64,000 nt of DNA. It comes from Agarivorans gilvus. Lineage in GTDB: Bacteria; Pseudomonadota; Gammaproteobacteria; Enterobacterales; Celerinatantimonadaceae. This document shows, piece after piece, positions 9,934-18,082 of this stretch (position 1 is its first letter; every line of letters starts with the position of its first letter). The stretch covers positions 2,387,001 to 2,451,000 of the forward strand of contig NZ_CP013021.1 in NCBI RefSeq assembly GCF_001420915.1, read 5' to 3'. Below the pieces are notes generated by a model. That model was given only the letters and a program-made list of their open reading frames with translations, had not been told where the DNA came from and made no database searches. The position numbers and the translations under genes were made by a program.

Positions 9934-10160
9934 GGCTGGCGCCTCGCCTTGGATAGGTAGGGGTTTACCAGCCACCAGAATGCTAAATAACCAAAGTAAA
10001 TAGCGATAATGATGACTTTATGTTGATTGACTCCGCTGTCTACCTGCTCAAAATCTAAGTCTCTAAAGTGGCAATAAAGCCAAACAATTAAAATTGAGCT
10101 ATAGATGATGGAAAAGCGCCATAAGCTTAACAATAAAGATAATAACGCTCCCCACAACAT
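9924..10160 (-). CDS. Small two-helix membrane protein, unknown function
   Basis: The protein has 78 residues with two hydrophobic stretches (about 1-28 and 47-66) and a basic tail. Start ATG at 10160 has a strong AGGGGAG ribosome site 5 bases upstream. It lies 11 bp behind the SirB-like gene on the same strand, so the two form an operon. It meets trkH tail to tail with a 10-bp overlap. I do not recognise the family. Confidence 0.65.
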   Translation of the reverse strand: MLWGALLSLLLSLWRFSIIYSSILIVWLYCHFRDLDFEQVDSGVNQHKVIIIAIYFGYLAFWWLVNPYLSKARRQPYR

Positions 10161-10171
10161 GGCTTACTCCC

Positions 10172-10561
10172 CTAAGCAAATAGGCCTAACGGCGAACGGC
10201 TAAATGCCACCGCTAACAGCTGAGCAAACACCGCAATAGCGGCCATTCCGGCGAATAATCTCACCCACTGATTAGGCGCTCGTTTTAAGGCAAACATCCC
10301 TAACAGGATATACAGCACCAACAATACCACCTTAGTCGTTAGCCAAGCTTCAACCAAAGGATACTGCTGTAGCATTACGCACAAGGTAATAGCCGCTAGC
10401 AACAAAGCCGTATCAACTATATGAGGAATGACTTTTAGCCAAGTCTTGTTTAATAGTGAAGAGCCGAACAGTGCCAAGATCCAGCGAAACATAAAACCAA
10501 GAATACTGAGCATGGCTAAACTCATGTGTAAATGCTTCACTACTGGATAATATTCAAGCAT
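10172..10561 (-). CDS. SirB2-family membrane protein
   Basis: The protein has 129 residues with four predicted transmembrane helices and a conserved histidine-containing N-terminal region (VVKHLHMSLAMLSILGFMFRW), as in the SirB2/YchQ family. Family members are small inner-membrane proteins without an established biochemical role. The start has an AAGGAAAG ribosome site. First gene of a two-gene leftward operon. Confidence 0.8.
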   Translation of the reverse strand: MLEYYPVVKHLHMSLAMLSILGFMFRWILALFGSSLLNKTWLKVIPHIVDTALLLAAITLCVMLQQYPLVEAWLTTKVVLLVLYILLGMFALKRAPNQWVRLFAGMAAIAVFAQLLAVAFSRSPLGLFA

Positions 10562-10843
10562 AGCTTTCCTTGTTCATTAATTGCTATTTTAGGCCCGACC
10601 AGTGTATTGACTTGCTTAACAGACCACAAATTATTTTTATTCCTTAACATTTGCACAACAAAGCATAGGTTATTGATTAACAAAAGAATCCCCTTACAAA
10701 CCCAGCGCTATGGGACGACTTTGAAAAATCCGCTTAAAAAACCATCATTAAGAACGTGATCCAGATCTCTTGGGGAAGCCAGCAAACTGTGGGACAGTGT
10801 AGCCGCGTTTATACCTTTTCATTAACAATTGTTGGAGCCACGC
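10562..10843. other. Intergenic region between sirB2 and a small rightward gene
   Basis: 282 bp, AT-rich in the first half. It must hold the leftward promoter of the SirB2 operon and the rightward promoter of the 50-residue gene at 10844. I see no convincing -35/-10 pair, RNA gene or repeat. Confidence 0.4.
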
Positions 10844-10996
10844 ATGTCAGAAGTACCAAGTTTGCTCCCGGCCATCGACATCTTGATGTGCCACACAGGG
10901 GCGTCATTTTTAGATGCATGCCAAGAGTTAGGTGTTGATCCAAATGAAATCGCTGAGTTCAACCCTGTATCGCCCAGCGACACTAGTAATAATTAA
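10844..10996 (+). CDS. Small hypothetical protein (50 aa)
   Basis: ATG at 10844 with TTGGAG nine bases upstream opens 50 codons ending at TAA (10994-10996), directly followed by a strong terminator. The product begins MSEVPSLLPAIDILMCHTG and is acidic, with two cysteines and no membrane segment. The tight ribosome site-ORF-terminator arrangement supports a real gene although it is short. Not recognised. Confidence 0.6.
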   Translation: MSEVPSLLPAIDILMCHTGASFLDACQELGVDPNEIAEFNPVSPSDTSNN

Positions 10997-11002
10997 TAAA
11001 AA

Positions 11003-11023
11003 GGCAGCCTAGGCTGCCTTTTT
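11003..11023 (+). terminator. Intrinsic terminator
   Basis: Stem GGCAGCC/GGCTGCC with a 2-base TA loop followed by T5, 6 bp after the stop of the 50-residue gene. A-tract on the left side also allows leftward function. Confidence 0.9.
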
Positions 11024-11211
11024 GCTTGGAAAGCAAAAGACCAACACTAGCCGAACAAAAAGCAAATTCTTAGATAAATTTTCACAAGCGCTTTAGTTAT
11101 TTCGCAACCATTAATATATACCCAATCCAAGGCTAGCCTAAACGCTCGACTTCCCCTTAAAATATCCACTACGGTAGTCACTCGCCACTAGTAGTCATTA
11201 GCGAGGAAAGG

Positions 11212-11523
11212 ATGTCACAACTATATCGAGTTAATTTTATCTGTAACGGCAAAACCTACGAACTCTACGCCAAACAAGTACAGCAAAGTGGTTTATTCGG
11301 TTTTATAGAAATCAGTGAGTTTGTCTTTAACAGCCGCGCACAAGTCGTGGTAGATCCCAGTGAAGAAAAGTTAAAAACAGAATTTGCCGGAGTCGAGCGC
11401 ACCTACTTACCGATGCACAATATTCTAAGAATTGACCAAGTCGATAAATTAGGCACGGCAAAAATCCATGACGGCCCATCGGTAATGCCCTTCCCCTCAC
11501 CGCTGTATACATCCAAGCCATGA
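11212..11523 (+). CDS. DUF1820 family protein
   Basis: The protein has 103 residues, soluble, beginning MSQLYRVNFICNGKTYELYA, with the conserved core LFGFIEISEFVF and YLPMHNILRIDQV of DUF1820. Function unknown. Start has GAGGAAAGG just upstream. The stop overlaps the next ATG by 4 bp, so the two genes are translationally coupled. Confidence 0.85.
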   Translation: MSQLYRVNFICNGKTYELYAKQVQQSGLFGFIEISEFVFNSRAQVVVDPSEEKLKTEFAGVERTYLPMHNILRIDQVDKLGTAKIHDGPSVMPFPSPLYTSKP

Positions 11524-11834
11524 ATAAACTGACCATCGACTGGTTTAAGCTGGAAGCTCAGTTTAACAACCCGCAGTTATTGCGCCGCTGGTTAGAGGAC
11601 TTTCTCGCCGGTAGCGAGCAAGAGCAGACGCTATTGCAACAAGCACTGTTGGAAAAACGCAGCTCCCCGGCTCTGGAACTACAGTTGCAGGGTGTAGCGG
11701 CCTTGCTATGCAGCCCTGCCTTACATTACTGCTTGCAACAACTAAAACAGAGCGAACATAAACAACAGCCGCTGCAGCAATGCTGGCAGGTTTACCAAGA
11801 AATTCTAATCGAAGTAGAACAGAAGCTAGAATAG
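11520..11834 (+). CDS. Hypothetical helical protein, possible degenerate HPt domain
   Basis: The protein has 104 residues, all-helical in appearance and rich in Gln and Leu. The segment LQLQGVAALLCSPALHYCLQQL resembles the core helix of histidine phosphotransfer (HPt) domains (HxLKGxAxxLGxxxL), but Leu occupies the phosphorylated His position. If the resemblance is real it cannot be phosphorylated. Coupled to the DUF1820 gene by an ATGA overlap. The similarity is by eye only. Confidence 0.6.
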   Translation: MNKLTIDWFKLEAQFNNPQLLRRWLEDFLAGSEQEQTLLQQALLEKRSSPALELQLQGVAALLCSPALHYCLQQLKQSEHKQQPLQQCWQVYQEILIEVEQKLE

Positions 11835-11911
11835 CTAATGCGGGATGATTCCCGTTAAGGACAAACTCGTGGGGAAGCAACAAAGCTAGCCCCCCCGACT
11901 TTCCCGCTAAG

Positions 11912-12238
11912 CTAGGGCTTTATCAGCCACTCGCCGCTGGGGCTTTGGATATAAGCTCCAGACTCGCTACGTTCTATGGCTTTTTTTCCAGCCAAAATAG
12001 CTACTTGCTCAGCATCTAAGTCATTCTCTTGGGCGATTTGCCGGTATTTTTCTAGGCGTTTTTGATTTATTTCGTTCACCAATTGTTGTACTTCCGCTTG
12101 ATGACTCACTACGCCTAACAGGCCGTTAGTTTGTTCGCCAACCCAGCCCTGCGTTTTTGCTTCACCCAAATCGATTGCCAAAGCCGAAAAGCTTAGGCTC
12201 AACAGTAAAGCAATTAACCACGTTTTGCTGTTCATCAT
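11912..12238 (-). CDS. ydbL: YdbL family protein (DUF1318)
   Basis: The protein has 108 residues with a signal peptide (SKTWLIALLLSLSFSALA), so it is periplasmic. The mature part matches YdbL/DUF1318 (KTQGWVGEQTNGLLGVV, GEWLIKP). It is the third gene of ydbH-ynbE-ydbL. In E. coli YdbH and YnbE form an envelope-spanning bridge for lipid transport to the outer membrane, and YdbL modulates them. Confidence 0.85.
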   Translation of the reverse strand: MMNSKTWLIALLLSLSFSALAIDLGEAKTQGWVGEQTNGLLGVVSHQAEVQQLVNEINQKRLEKYRQIAQENDLDAEQVAILAGKKAIERSESGAYIQSPSGEWLIKP

Positions 12239-12244
12239 CTACTC

Positions 12245-12433
12245 CTAAAACAACCCACTATCATCACTAAATAAGTCGTCCAGTTGCTTATCAACTCGGA
12301 CTCTAATCTCGTGATCAATTTTGACATTTAAATTCACTGTGATCGGCTTATCAACCGCCACTTCGACTTTGGGAGTACAGGCCACCAAGCCCAAACTTAA
12401 CGCGAGGGTGGCGCAGAGTGTTCGTCTATCCAT
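12245..12433 (-). CDS. ynbE: YnbE-like outer-membrane lipoprotein
   Basis: The protein has 62 residues with a lipobox LVAC, then a conserved short body (PITVNLNVKIDHEIRVRVDKQ) matching YnbE. It partners YdbH in the proposed inner-to-outer-membrane lipid bridge. The start lies inside the 3' end of ydbH (37-bp overlap) and ydbL follows after 6 bp, so the three are one operon. Confidence 0.88.
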   Translation of the reverse strand: MDRRTLCATLALSLGLVACTPKVEVAVDKPITVNLNVKIDHEIRVRVDKQLDDLFSDDSGLF

Positions 12434-14157
12434 TGCTGCAGTTGTCCTGACAGTTGGTCGCCAATACGCAAACTGCGTAGTAGCTGGTAAATGTTTTCCT
12501 GATGACGATAATTTAATGCCACCGGCCGCGAGCTCACCTTGGGGTTACGCCCATAAAGTTTTACCTGCATGTCTAGCTGCCCATCTTCAGCAAAATCAAC
12601 ATTGGCTGCAAGTGTTTCATAGTTAAAGTCTTCTAATAAGCTTAACGCAAAATCTAAAGAAGGATGTTGCGCCTTTAAGGCCACCAAAGACTGGTGGCTT
12701 AAAGCAATCTTGCCAGCTGGCTCGATTACAGCCAATTGCCCTGCCGAAATCGCCAAGCCCTGCTGGCTTAAGTACATCGGCAAGCGCCCCGACACCGAGC
12801 CTGCCACGCTTAAACCTAACTCTGGATACAGCGCCACTAATTCGCTCAGCTGTAAGCCTTGCAAGTTCACCAGCGCCTCAGTAGGAAAATCCAAATAAAA
12901 AGGACTCAACTCGGCCTGTCCACCAAGCAGTGAAAAACGCACTTGGCTAAGTTCCAATCCGGCTAGCTCACTAAGCGGCGCGGCTTGTTGTTGCTGCCAA
13001 CTGGCCGTTAACTGAGTAAGTGGAATACCCACATCCCAAGTCTCTAAGCTTAGCTTCCCAGAGTGCTGCCAGCCCTGCTCGGGGCGATAGCCAAAATCGC
13101 TACTTAAACTCCCGCCGCTAAGGCGTTGCTCTCCCCATAAGGCATTCAATGAATCCAAGGAAGCGTGACCAGTTAGCCGCTCTGCCTGCCAAACAAAATC
13201 AAGCCGCCCCTCTCCTGATAGCAGCTCAGTGTTGGCGGCCAAGGGATAAAGGCTTCGCTGTAGCAAGGGCAGATGCTGTGCGTTTATCACACCTTGCACG
13301 CTAAGTTGCGGCTCTAGCTGCCAGTAACCTTGACCACGAGTTTGCCACCGCTCAATCTCAGCTTGCCAACGCCCAGCTTGCAGCTGCCAATGGCTCGCCG
13401 GCAACTGCCACTGGGCAAAGTCAAAGGGCGAGCTATTGACATCTAGCCGCCAGTTTTCCCAGCCGCTGAGTTGAGCATCCACTTGGCTGCCTAATTGCGG
13501 CAAACTAAAGCGCATAGCAAGCTGTAAATCATCGAGGCTGGCAAGATTCATCGTGATATTCAACGGGCCGTAAGCTTGGGCAGTATTGAAACTCGGCCAC
13601 ACAGTAGCAAGCGCCTTAATAAGGCTCGGCTGCAATGCACCACTTAAGCTGAGCTGCTGGCGCTGTGGCTCTAGTTGAATAGCTACACGACTGCCATCAT
13701 CCCCCCGCCACTGCGCCTGCCATTGCTGCACCTTCTGGCTCAGAGAAAGTTCGCCCTGAATAGAAGTACTAGTCGTTAACTTAAGCTCCAGCCGCTTCAC
13801 CTTCAGCTGGCTGGCAGGCAAGGCCTTAGCCCAATCCGCTAGCTGAATAAATAGCTGCTGTAATGGAGCTTTTAGCTCTACCAGAGAGGCTGATTGAGTG
13901 GGTCTTTGTGGGTGACTAATACAAGCCAAGTTGAGCTTTAAGTGCTCCAGCTCAAACTGCAAGGGCAGGCCAATTAGCTTAAGTCCACTCAGCTGAGTTT
14001 GTGGGCAGCCTTGCCACTGCGCATCATCTAAAGCCGCGAATATAGCGGGATTGATTGAGCTATTGGCCAACGCACAGTAAGCCACAAGACAACCAGCCAG
14101 AATGCTGCTAGAAACTAGCCTTCGCCACACTAACTTAGCCTTGCTATGAGCTTGCAA
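12397..14157 (-). CDS. ydbH: YdbH-like AsmA-type bridge protein
   Basis: The protein has 586 residues with an N-terminal membrane anchor (LVSSSILAGCLVAYCALA) and a long beta-rich periplasmic body, consistent with the AsmA-like YdbH group. It is clearly shorter than the E. coli protein (about 880). The start is a TTG with AGGAG nine bases upstream. Low sequence conservation means the name rests mainly on the ydbH-ynbE-ydbL order plus the fold-like composition. Confidence 0.8.
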   Translation of the reverse strand: MQAHSKAKLVWRRLVSSSILAGCLVAYCALANSSINPAIFAALDDAQWQGCPQTQLSGLKLIGLPLQFELEHLKLNLACISHPQRPTQSASLVELKAPLQQLFIQLADWAKALPASQLKVKRLELKLTTSTSIQGELSLSQKVQQWQAQWRGDDGSRVAIQLEPQRQQLSLSGALQPSLIKALATVWPSFNTAQAYGPLNITMNLASLDDLQLAMRFSLPQLGSQVDAQLSGWENWRLDVNSSPFDFAQWQLPASHWQLQAGRWQAEIERWQTRGQGYWQLEPQLSVQGVINAQHLPLLQRSLYPLAANTELLSGEGRLDFVWQAERLTGHASLDSLNALWGEQRLSGGSLSSDFGYRPEQGWQHSGKLSLETWDVGIPLTQLTASWQQQQAAPLSELAGLELSQVRFSLLGGQAELSPFYLDFPTEALVNLQGLQLSELVALYPELGLSVAGSVSGRLPMYLSQQGLAISAGQLAVIEPAGKIALSHQSLVALKAQHPSLDFALSLLEDFNYETLAANVDFAEDGQLDMQVKLYGRNPKVSSRPVALNYRHQENIYQLLRSLRIGDQLSGQLQQWIDEHSAPPSR

Positions 14158-14340
14158 ATTAACCGGCTCCTACCTCATTTTAACGGCTTAACTACATCAA
14201 CTAAGCGCAGCATAACAAGCAGGCTAGGCGCAGGCTATTAGTTTTCTTGGCTTGACGGATCGGCAAATCCAGATAAAAACTTAGTAACTTAAGAGGAATA
14301 AAAATAATATCGATAACGCTTATTGGCAGGGAGGGGAAAT

Positions 14341-14709
14341 ATGCCTTGGTGGTGGTTTATAGTAATGGCGCTGATCGCAGCGATGGTGGTCTATCAACTA
14401 TGGCGGAATGTTCAACAGCGGCGTTGGGATCACCAACAACCCATGCACAAGCTTTGGGTTAGAGTGTCGAAGCTAGAAGAGCAGCCCATCACTCGTCCAG
14501 GTAAGCATAATGACGGTCGCCAGCTACGTTACCGCTACTTTGTTGAATTTTCCCCCTTAGAAGGCGGACAGGCTCGGCGTTTCACGATAAAACGCAGCCA
14601 GTATCAACAATTAGACCCAAACTTACGCGGAGAACTCACCATTCAAGGCTCGCGTTTAGTGCGTTTTGAAGTGGGAGAACCACCCTCTGATGGCACCATT
14701 GAAGGGTAG
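14341..14709 (+). CDS. DUF2500-like membrane-anchored protein
   Basis: The protein has 122 residues from ATG 14341 (GGGAGGGG ribosome site); a TTG at 14323 would add six residues. One N-terminal transmembrane helix (WWWFIVMALIAAMVVYQLW), then a small beta domain (YRYFVEFSPLEGG, LRGELTIQGSRLVRFE) like DUF2500/YhhM. Its last 54 bp overlap the 3' end of the oppositely oriented transporter gene. Function unknown. Confidence 0.75.
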   Translation: MPWWWFIVMALIAAMVVYQLWRNVQQRRWDHQQPMHKLWVRVSKLEEQPITRPGKHNDGRQLRYRYFVEFSPLEGGQARRFTIKRSQYQQLDPNLRGELTIQGSRLVRFEVGEPPSDGTIEG

Positions 14710-15579
14710 CAGCGCCACCAGCAGCCCAAGAGCAATAAACAAGGCCCCCCAAGCGTGGTAGGCAAATAGCTGCTCTCCCAATAAACCCAGCCCCAATATC
14801 GCGCCAAATAGCGGCATTAAATGAATATATTGGCCAGCAATGCCGGCACCCACAATTTTCACCCCATAGTTCCACGCTAAATACGCCAATAAAGAAGGGA
14901 AAATGGCTACGTAGGCCAAGGCCCATAGGGTATCGTGAGTTAAGGGAAAGGCCGCCTGCGGTAAATTCAGCCAATAAAACGGACTCAGCACCACAGAGCC
15001 AATCACCAAGGTGCAGCCTAAAAATGCAGCCCCGCTGAGCTCGCTGGGCTTATAACGTAAACCAATCGAGTACAGCGCCCACACCAAAGAAGACAATACA
15101 ATCCAGCCATCACCGGTGTTAATGCGCAACTGGCTTAAGTGTTGCCACTGCCCCTTCAGCAGCAATACCAATACCCCTAAAAACGATAAACCAATGCCCA
15201 ATCCTTGGCGAAGCGACATTTTGTAACCCAAGCACAAGCTACTTAGCAGTAAAATAAAAATCGGGATCATCGAATTAATTATTAAGGCATTGGTAGCGGT
15301 GGTGGTTTGCAAACCAATATAGACACAAGAGTTAAAGCTCACCACGCCCAAACAGGCCAAAACGCTAATCACTAACCAGTGACGCACAATCAGCTCGCGC
15401 TGCCGCCACATACTAGAAAAAACCAAAGGTAAAGCGATCAACATGGCTAAGGTCCAACGCCAATAAGACAATGACATAGCAGGAATTTGTTCTGATATGT
15501 AACGCCCAGTGATAAAATTTCCAGCCCAAAATAGCGGTGGTAATACCAACAAGCCATAGGCTAACAGCCTTCCCTTCAT
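14656..15579 (-). CDS. EamA/DMT-family inner-membrane transporter
   Basis: The protein has 307 residues from ATG 15579, chosen for the AAAGGAAAGG ribosome site and because it starts directly at the first helix (KGRLLAYGLLVLPPLFWAGN). An upstream in-frame start at 15714 would add a polar 45-residue leader. Ten hydrophobic segments in two EamA repeats, including WAGNFITGRYI and LVWALYSIGLRY. These are drug/metabolite exporters; the substrate cannot be told. Overlaps the DUF2500-like gene tail to tail. Confidence 0.88.
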   Translation of the reverse strand: MKGRLLAYGLLVLPPLFWAGNFITGRYISEQIPAMSLSYWRWTLAMLIALPLVFSSMWRQRELIVRHWLVISVLACLGVVSFNSCVYIGLQTTTATNALIINSMIPIFILLLSSLCLGYKMSLRQGLGIGLSFLGVLVLLLKGQWQHLSQLRINTGDGWIVLSSLVWALYSIGLRYKPSELSGAAFLGCTLVIGSVVLSPFYWLNLPQAAFPLTHDTLWALAYVAIFPSLLAYLAWNYGVKIVGAGIAGQYIHLMPLFGAILGLGLLGEQLFAYHAWGALFIALGLLVALLPFNGAIRGWFSHFKTH

Positions 15580-15713
15580 AAAACCTTTCCTTTGCCCTCT
15601 GGACGTCAAGCGCTTTGGGCTGTTAGGGTATAGCATCATGGATGTTTTTGCAGTACTATCCGGCACGCGTTGAGAGCGCTTTCTAAGATATTTTATTTCA
15701 TGGATAACGATCA

Positions 15714-16169
15714 ATGAGTCTACTTGAGGCCATTAATGCAGGTTTGCATGTTACAGCAATTATTTTGCTAGCAGGCGCCCTGTACTCAGAAGCCTTTTTG
15801 TTCCGTCGAGGAATGACCCAAGATGATGTGAAAAAGCTGTTGTTGGCCGACGCCACCCACGCTTTCTCTACGGTATTGATCTTCACCACCGGTGCGCTAC
15901 GGCTATTTGTGTTTCATAGCACTGATCGAGTTTATTTAGATAACCCCTTCTTTGCCTTAAAAATGCTGCTGTTTTTTATTGTGGTACTGCTGTCGCTGTA
16001 CCCCTCATCCACTTTTTATCGTTGGCGTAAAGCCTTAAAACAAGGCAAACCGTCAATGATTAGTTATCGCCAGCACTCTTCGGTTATTTGGCTAATTCGT
16101 TTAGAATTAAGCGTATTATTACTGATCCCCATGCTGGTAACACTGGCCCGTGCTGGCTTTGGCGAATAA
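15714..16169 (+). CDS. DUF2214 family membrane protein
   Basis: The protein has 151 residues with four hydrophobic helices and the motif LKMLLFFIVVLLSLYPSS, typical of DUF2214. Integral membrane, function unknown. Rightward, followed 48 bp later by the pldB-like gene. Confidence 0.75.
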   Translation: MSLLEAINAGLHVTAIILLAGALYSEAFLFRRGMTQDDVKKLLLADATHAFSTVLIFTTGALRLFVFHSTDRVYLDNPFFALKMLLFFIVVLLSLYPSSTFYRWRKALKQGKPSMISYRQHSSVIWLIRLELSVLLLIPMLVTLARAGFGE

Positions 16170-16217
16170 TAAAGCCAGCTAAACGCAACCACGCTAACAG
16201 TATGTAAGCAACGAGAG

Positions 16218-17237
16218 GTGGAGCTTTTGCACCATGCGTCCTATTCATTCACTAGTGAGCAGCTCTTAGCCCAAAGCTATAGTCAAAGTATCGAGCCTTA
16301 CTGGCAGCAATACGCAGAGCCTGGCAGCTTTAAAGGTGTAAACCAGCTTAATATTCACTACTTAAAACTCCCTGCCGCTACGCCCACTAATAAACTAATT
16401 GTATTGTCTCCGGGCCGCACTGAAGGCTATTTAAAATATGCAGAACTGGCCTACGACCTCGCTCAGCAACACTACGATGTACTCATTATTGACCATCGCG
16501 GCCAAGGCCTATCAGACCGAGAAACAGCTCGCCAGCAACCCGGCGATGTGGCCAACTTTCAATATTATGTAGACGACTTAGCCGAGCTCATTAATCGCCA
16601 CTTAGCCGCACATAACTATCAAGATAAATATCTACTAGCACATTCCATGGGCGGCGCTATCGTCGCGCGTTACTTAGAGCAACAGCCTGCCGATTTTAAC
16701 GCGGTGGCTTTATCGGCCCCCATGTTTGGGATTAATCTGGGCGCCGTACCTAAGCCCATTGCCGCAGGCTTAAGCCGCACCATCCACCAACTAGAGCAAC
16801 GCTTTAAACGAGGCCCTTACTACGCCCCAGGCCAAAAAGACTATCGGCCTAGTAGCTTTGCTGCTAACCACCTCACCCACAGCCAAGCCCGTTACCAACA
16901 GATGCTGGCGGTGTACCAGCGCCACCCGCAAATCCAGCTGGGGGGGCCAACTAATCGCTGGTTAACAGAAAGCTTTAATGCCATGCAACAATGCATCAAC
17001 AACGCTCACAAGATCACGCGTCCACTACTATTATTACAAGCAGAGCAAGATCAAATTGTAACGGCAGAAGGGCAGCGTGGCTTTTTTCAAGCGCTAAATT
17101 CTTCGTCGGCAGCTGCGAGCCAGTTTTCCATTATTACTGGTGCTAAGCACGAGATCATGTTTGAGCGAGATGCCATTCGCAATCTCGCCTTAAGCAAAGT
17201 TCTCGACTTCTTCGCGCAGCATACTAACGAAGGTTAA
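16218..17237 (+). CDS. pldB: Alpha/beta hydrolase, lysophospholipase L2 (PldB-like)
   Basis: The protein has 339 residues. Alpha/beta hydrolase fold with the nucleophile elbow AHSMGG, an oxyanion region LSPGRTEGYLKYAEL, and Asp/His candidates in LLLQAEQDQIV and TGAKHEIMFE. Lysophospholipase L2 hydrolyses lysophospholipids at the inner membrane. The following yigL homologue matches the E. coli pldB-yigL order. The start is uncertain: GTG 16218 is used here, while TTG 16227 is better spaced from AGGTGGAG. Confidence 0.85.
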   Translation: MELLHHASYSFTSEQLLAQSYSQSIEPYWQQYAEPGSFKGVNQLNIHYLKLPAATPTNKLIVLSPGRTEGYLKYAELAYDLAQQHYDVLIIDHRGQGLSDRETARQQPGDVANFQYYVDDLAELINRHLAAHNYQDKYLLAHSMGGAIVARYLEQQPADFNAVALSAPMFGINLGAVPKPIAAGLSRTIHQLEQRFKRGPYYAPGQKDYRPSSFAANHLTHSQARYQQMLAVYQRHPQIQLGGPTNRWLTESFNAMQQCINNAHKITRPLLLLQAEQDQIVTAEGQRGFFQALNSSSAAASQFSIITGAKHEIMFERDAIRNLALSKVLDFFAQHTNEG

Positions 17238-17270
17238 ATCCGCAGTAACAGGATTAACCAAGGAGTAACT

Positions 17271-18065
17271 ATGTATCAACTCATCGCTAGCGACCTCGAT
17301 GGCACTCTACTCAACCCCGACCATCAAGTGTCTGAACATACTCTGCAAACCATTACCCGTTTGTATCAACAGAACGTTAAGTTTTTGATTGCCACTGGCC
17401 GACACTACATCGACGTTTGTCCGATTGCCGCCCAGTTTGATTTTCCGATGTATTTAATTACCTCTAACGGCGCACGGGTGCACAACCGCGAAGGAGAAGT
17501 ACTCTATCGCGCCGACTTAAAACCCGAGGAAATCGAAACCATTCTTAAGGTCAGCCGCAAATACAAGCTACACCGCAACATCTACCACGAAGACAACTGG
17601 TACGTAGAAGAAGAAAACGAATACGTTCGCTCCTTCAACAAACATTCTGGTTTCGACTATCAACTGGTCGACTTCGATAAGCTAGAACATGAACACATCT
17701 GTAAGTTATTTTTTGTAGCAGACCACGAAATACTGCTGGAGCTAGAAAAAGACCTAATAGATATTTTTGGCGACAGCCTCAACATTACCTTTTCACTGCC
17801 CGACTGCTTAGAAGTAATGACCGCCAAGGCCAATAAAGGTGAAGCCCTAAAAGCGGTATTAGAACAAAAAGCCATTGCCCCAGAACACTGCATTGCCTTT
17901 GGCGATGGCCTAAATGATAAAGAAATGCTTACTTTGGCTGGAAAAGGTGTGATCATGGCCAATGCGCATGACCGCTTAAAGTTGACATTACCTCATTTAG
18001 AACAAACACTTAGCAACAAGGAAAATGGTGTAGCTGAATATTTGATTGGCACCTACGATTTGTAG
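17271..18065 (+). CDS. yigL: Cof-type HAD phosphatase (YigL-like, pyridoxal phosphate phosphatase)
   Basis: The protein has 264 residues. HAD motif I DLDGTLL, motif II TSNGA, and motifs III/IV with FGDGLNDKEML, plus the large Cof-type cap. E. coli YigL dephosphorylates pyridoxal phosphate and sugar phosphates. Directly after pldB with a good AAGGAG ribosome site. Name supported by synteny and full-length similarity. Confidence 0.9.
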   Translation: MYQLIASDLDGTLLNPDHQVSEHTLQTITRLYQQNVKFLIATGRHYIDVCPIAAQFDFPMYLITSNGARVHNREGEVLYRADLKPEEIETILKVSRKYKLHRNIYHEDNWYVEEENEYVRSFNKHSGFDYQLVDFDKLEHEHICKLFFVADHEILLELEKDLIDIFGDSLNITFSLPDCLEVMTAKANKGEALKAVLEQKAIAPEHCIAFGDGLNDKEMLTLAGKGVIMANAHDRLKLTLPHLEQTLSNKENGVAEYLIGTYDL

Positions 18066-18082
18066 CAAATAGAGGAAGGGAA

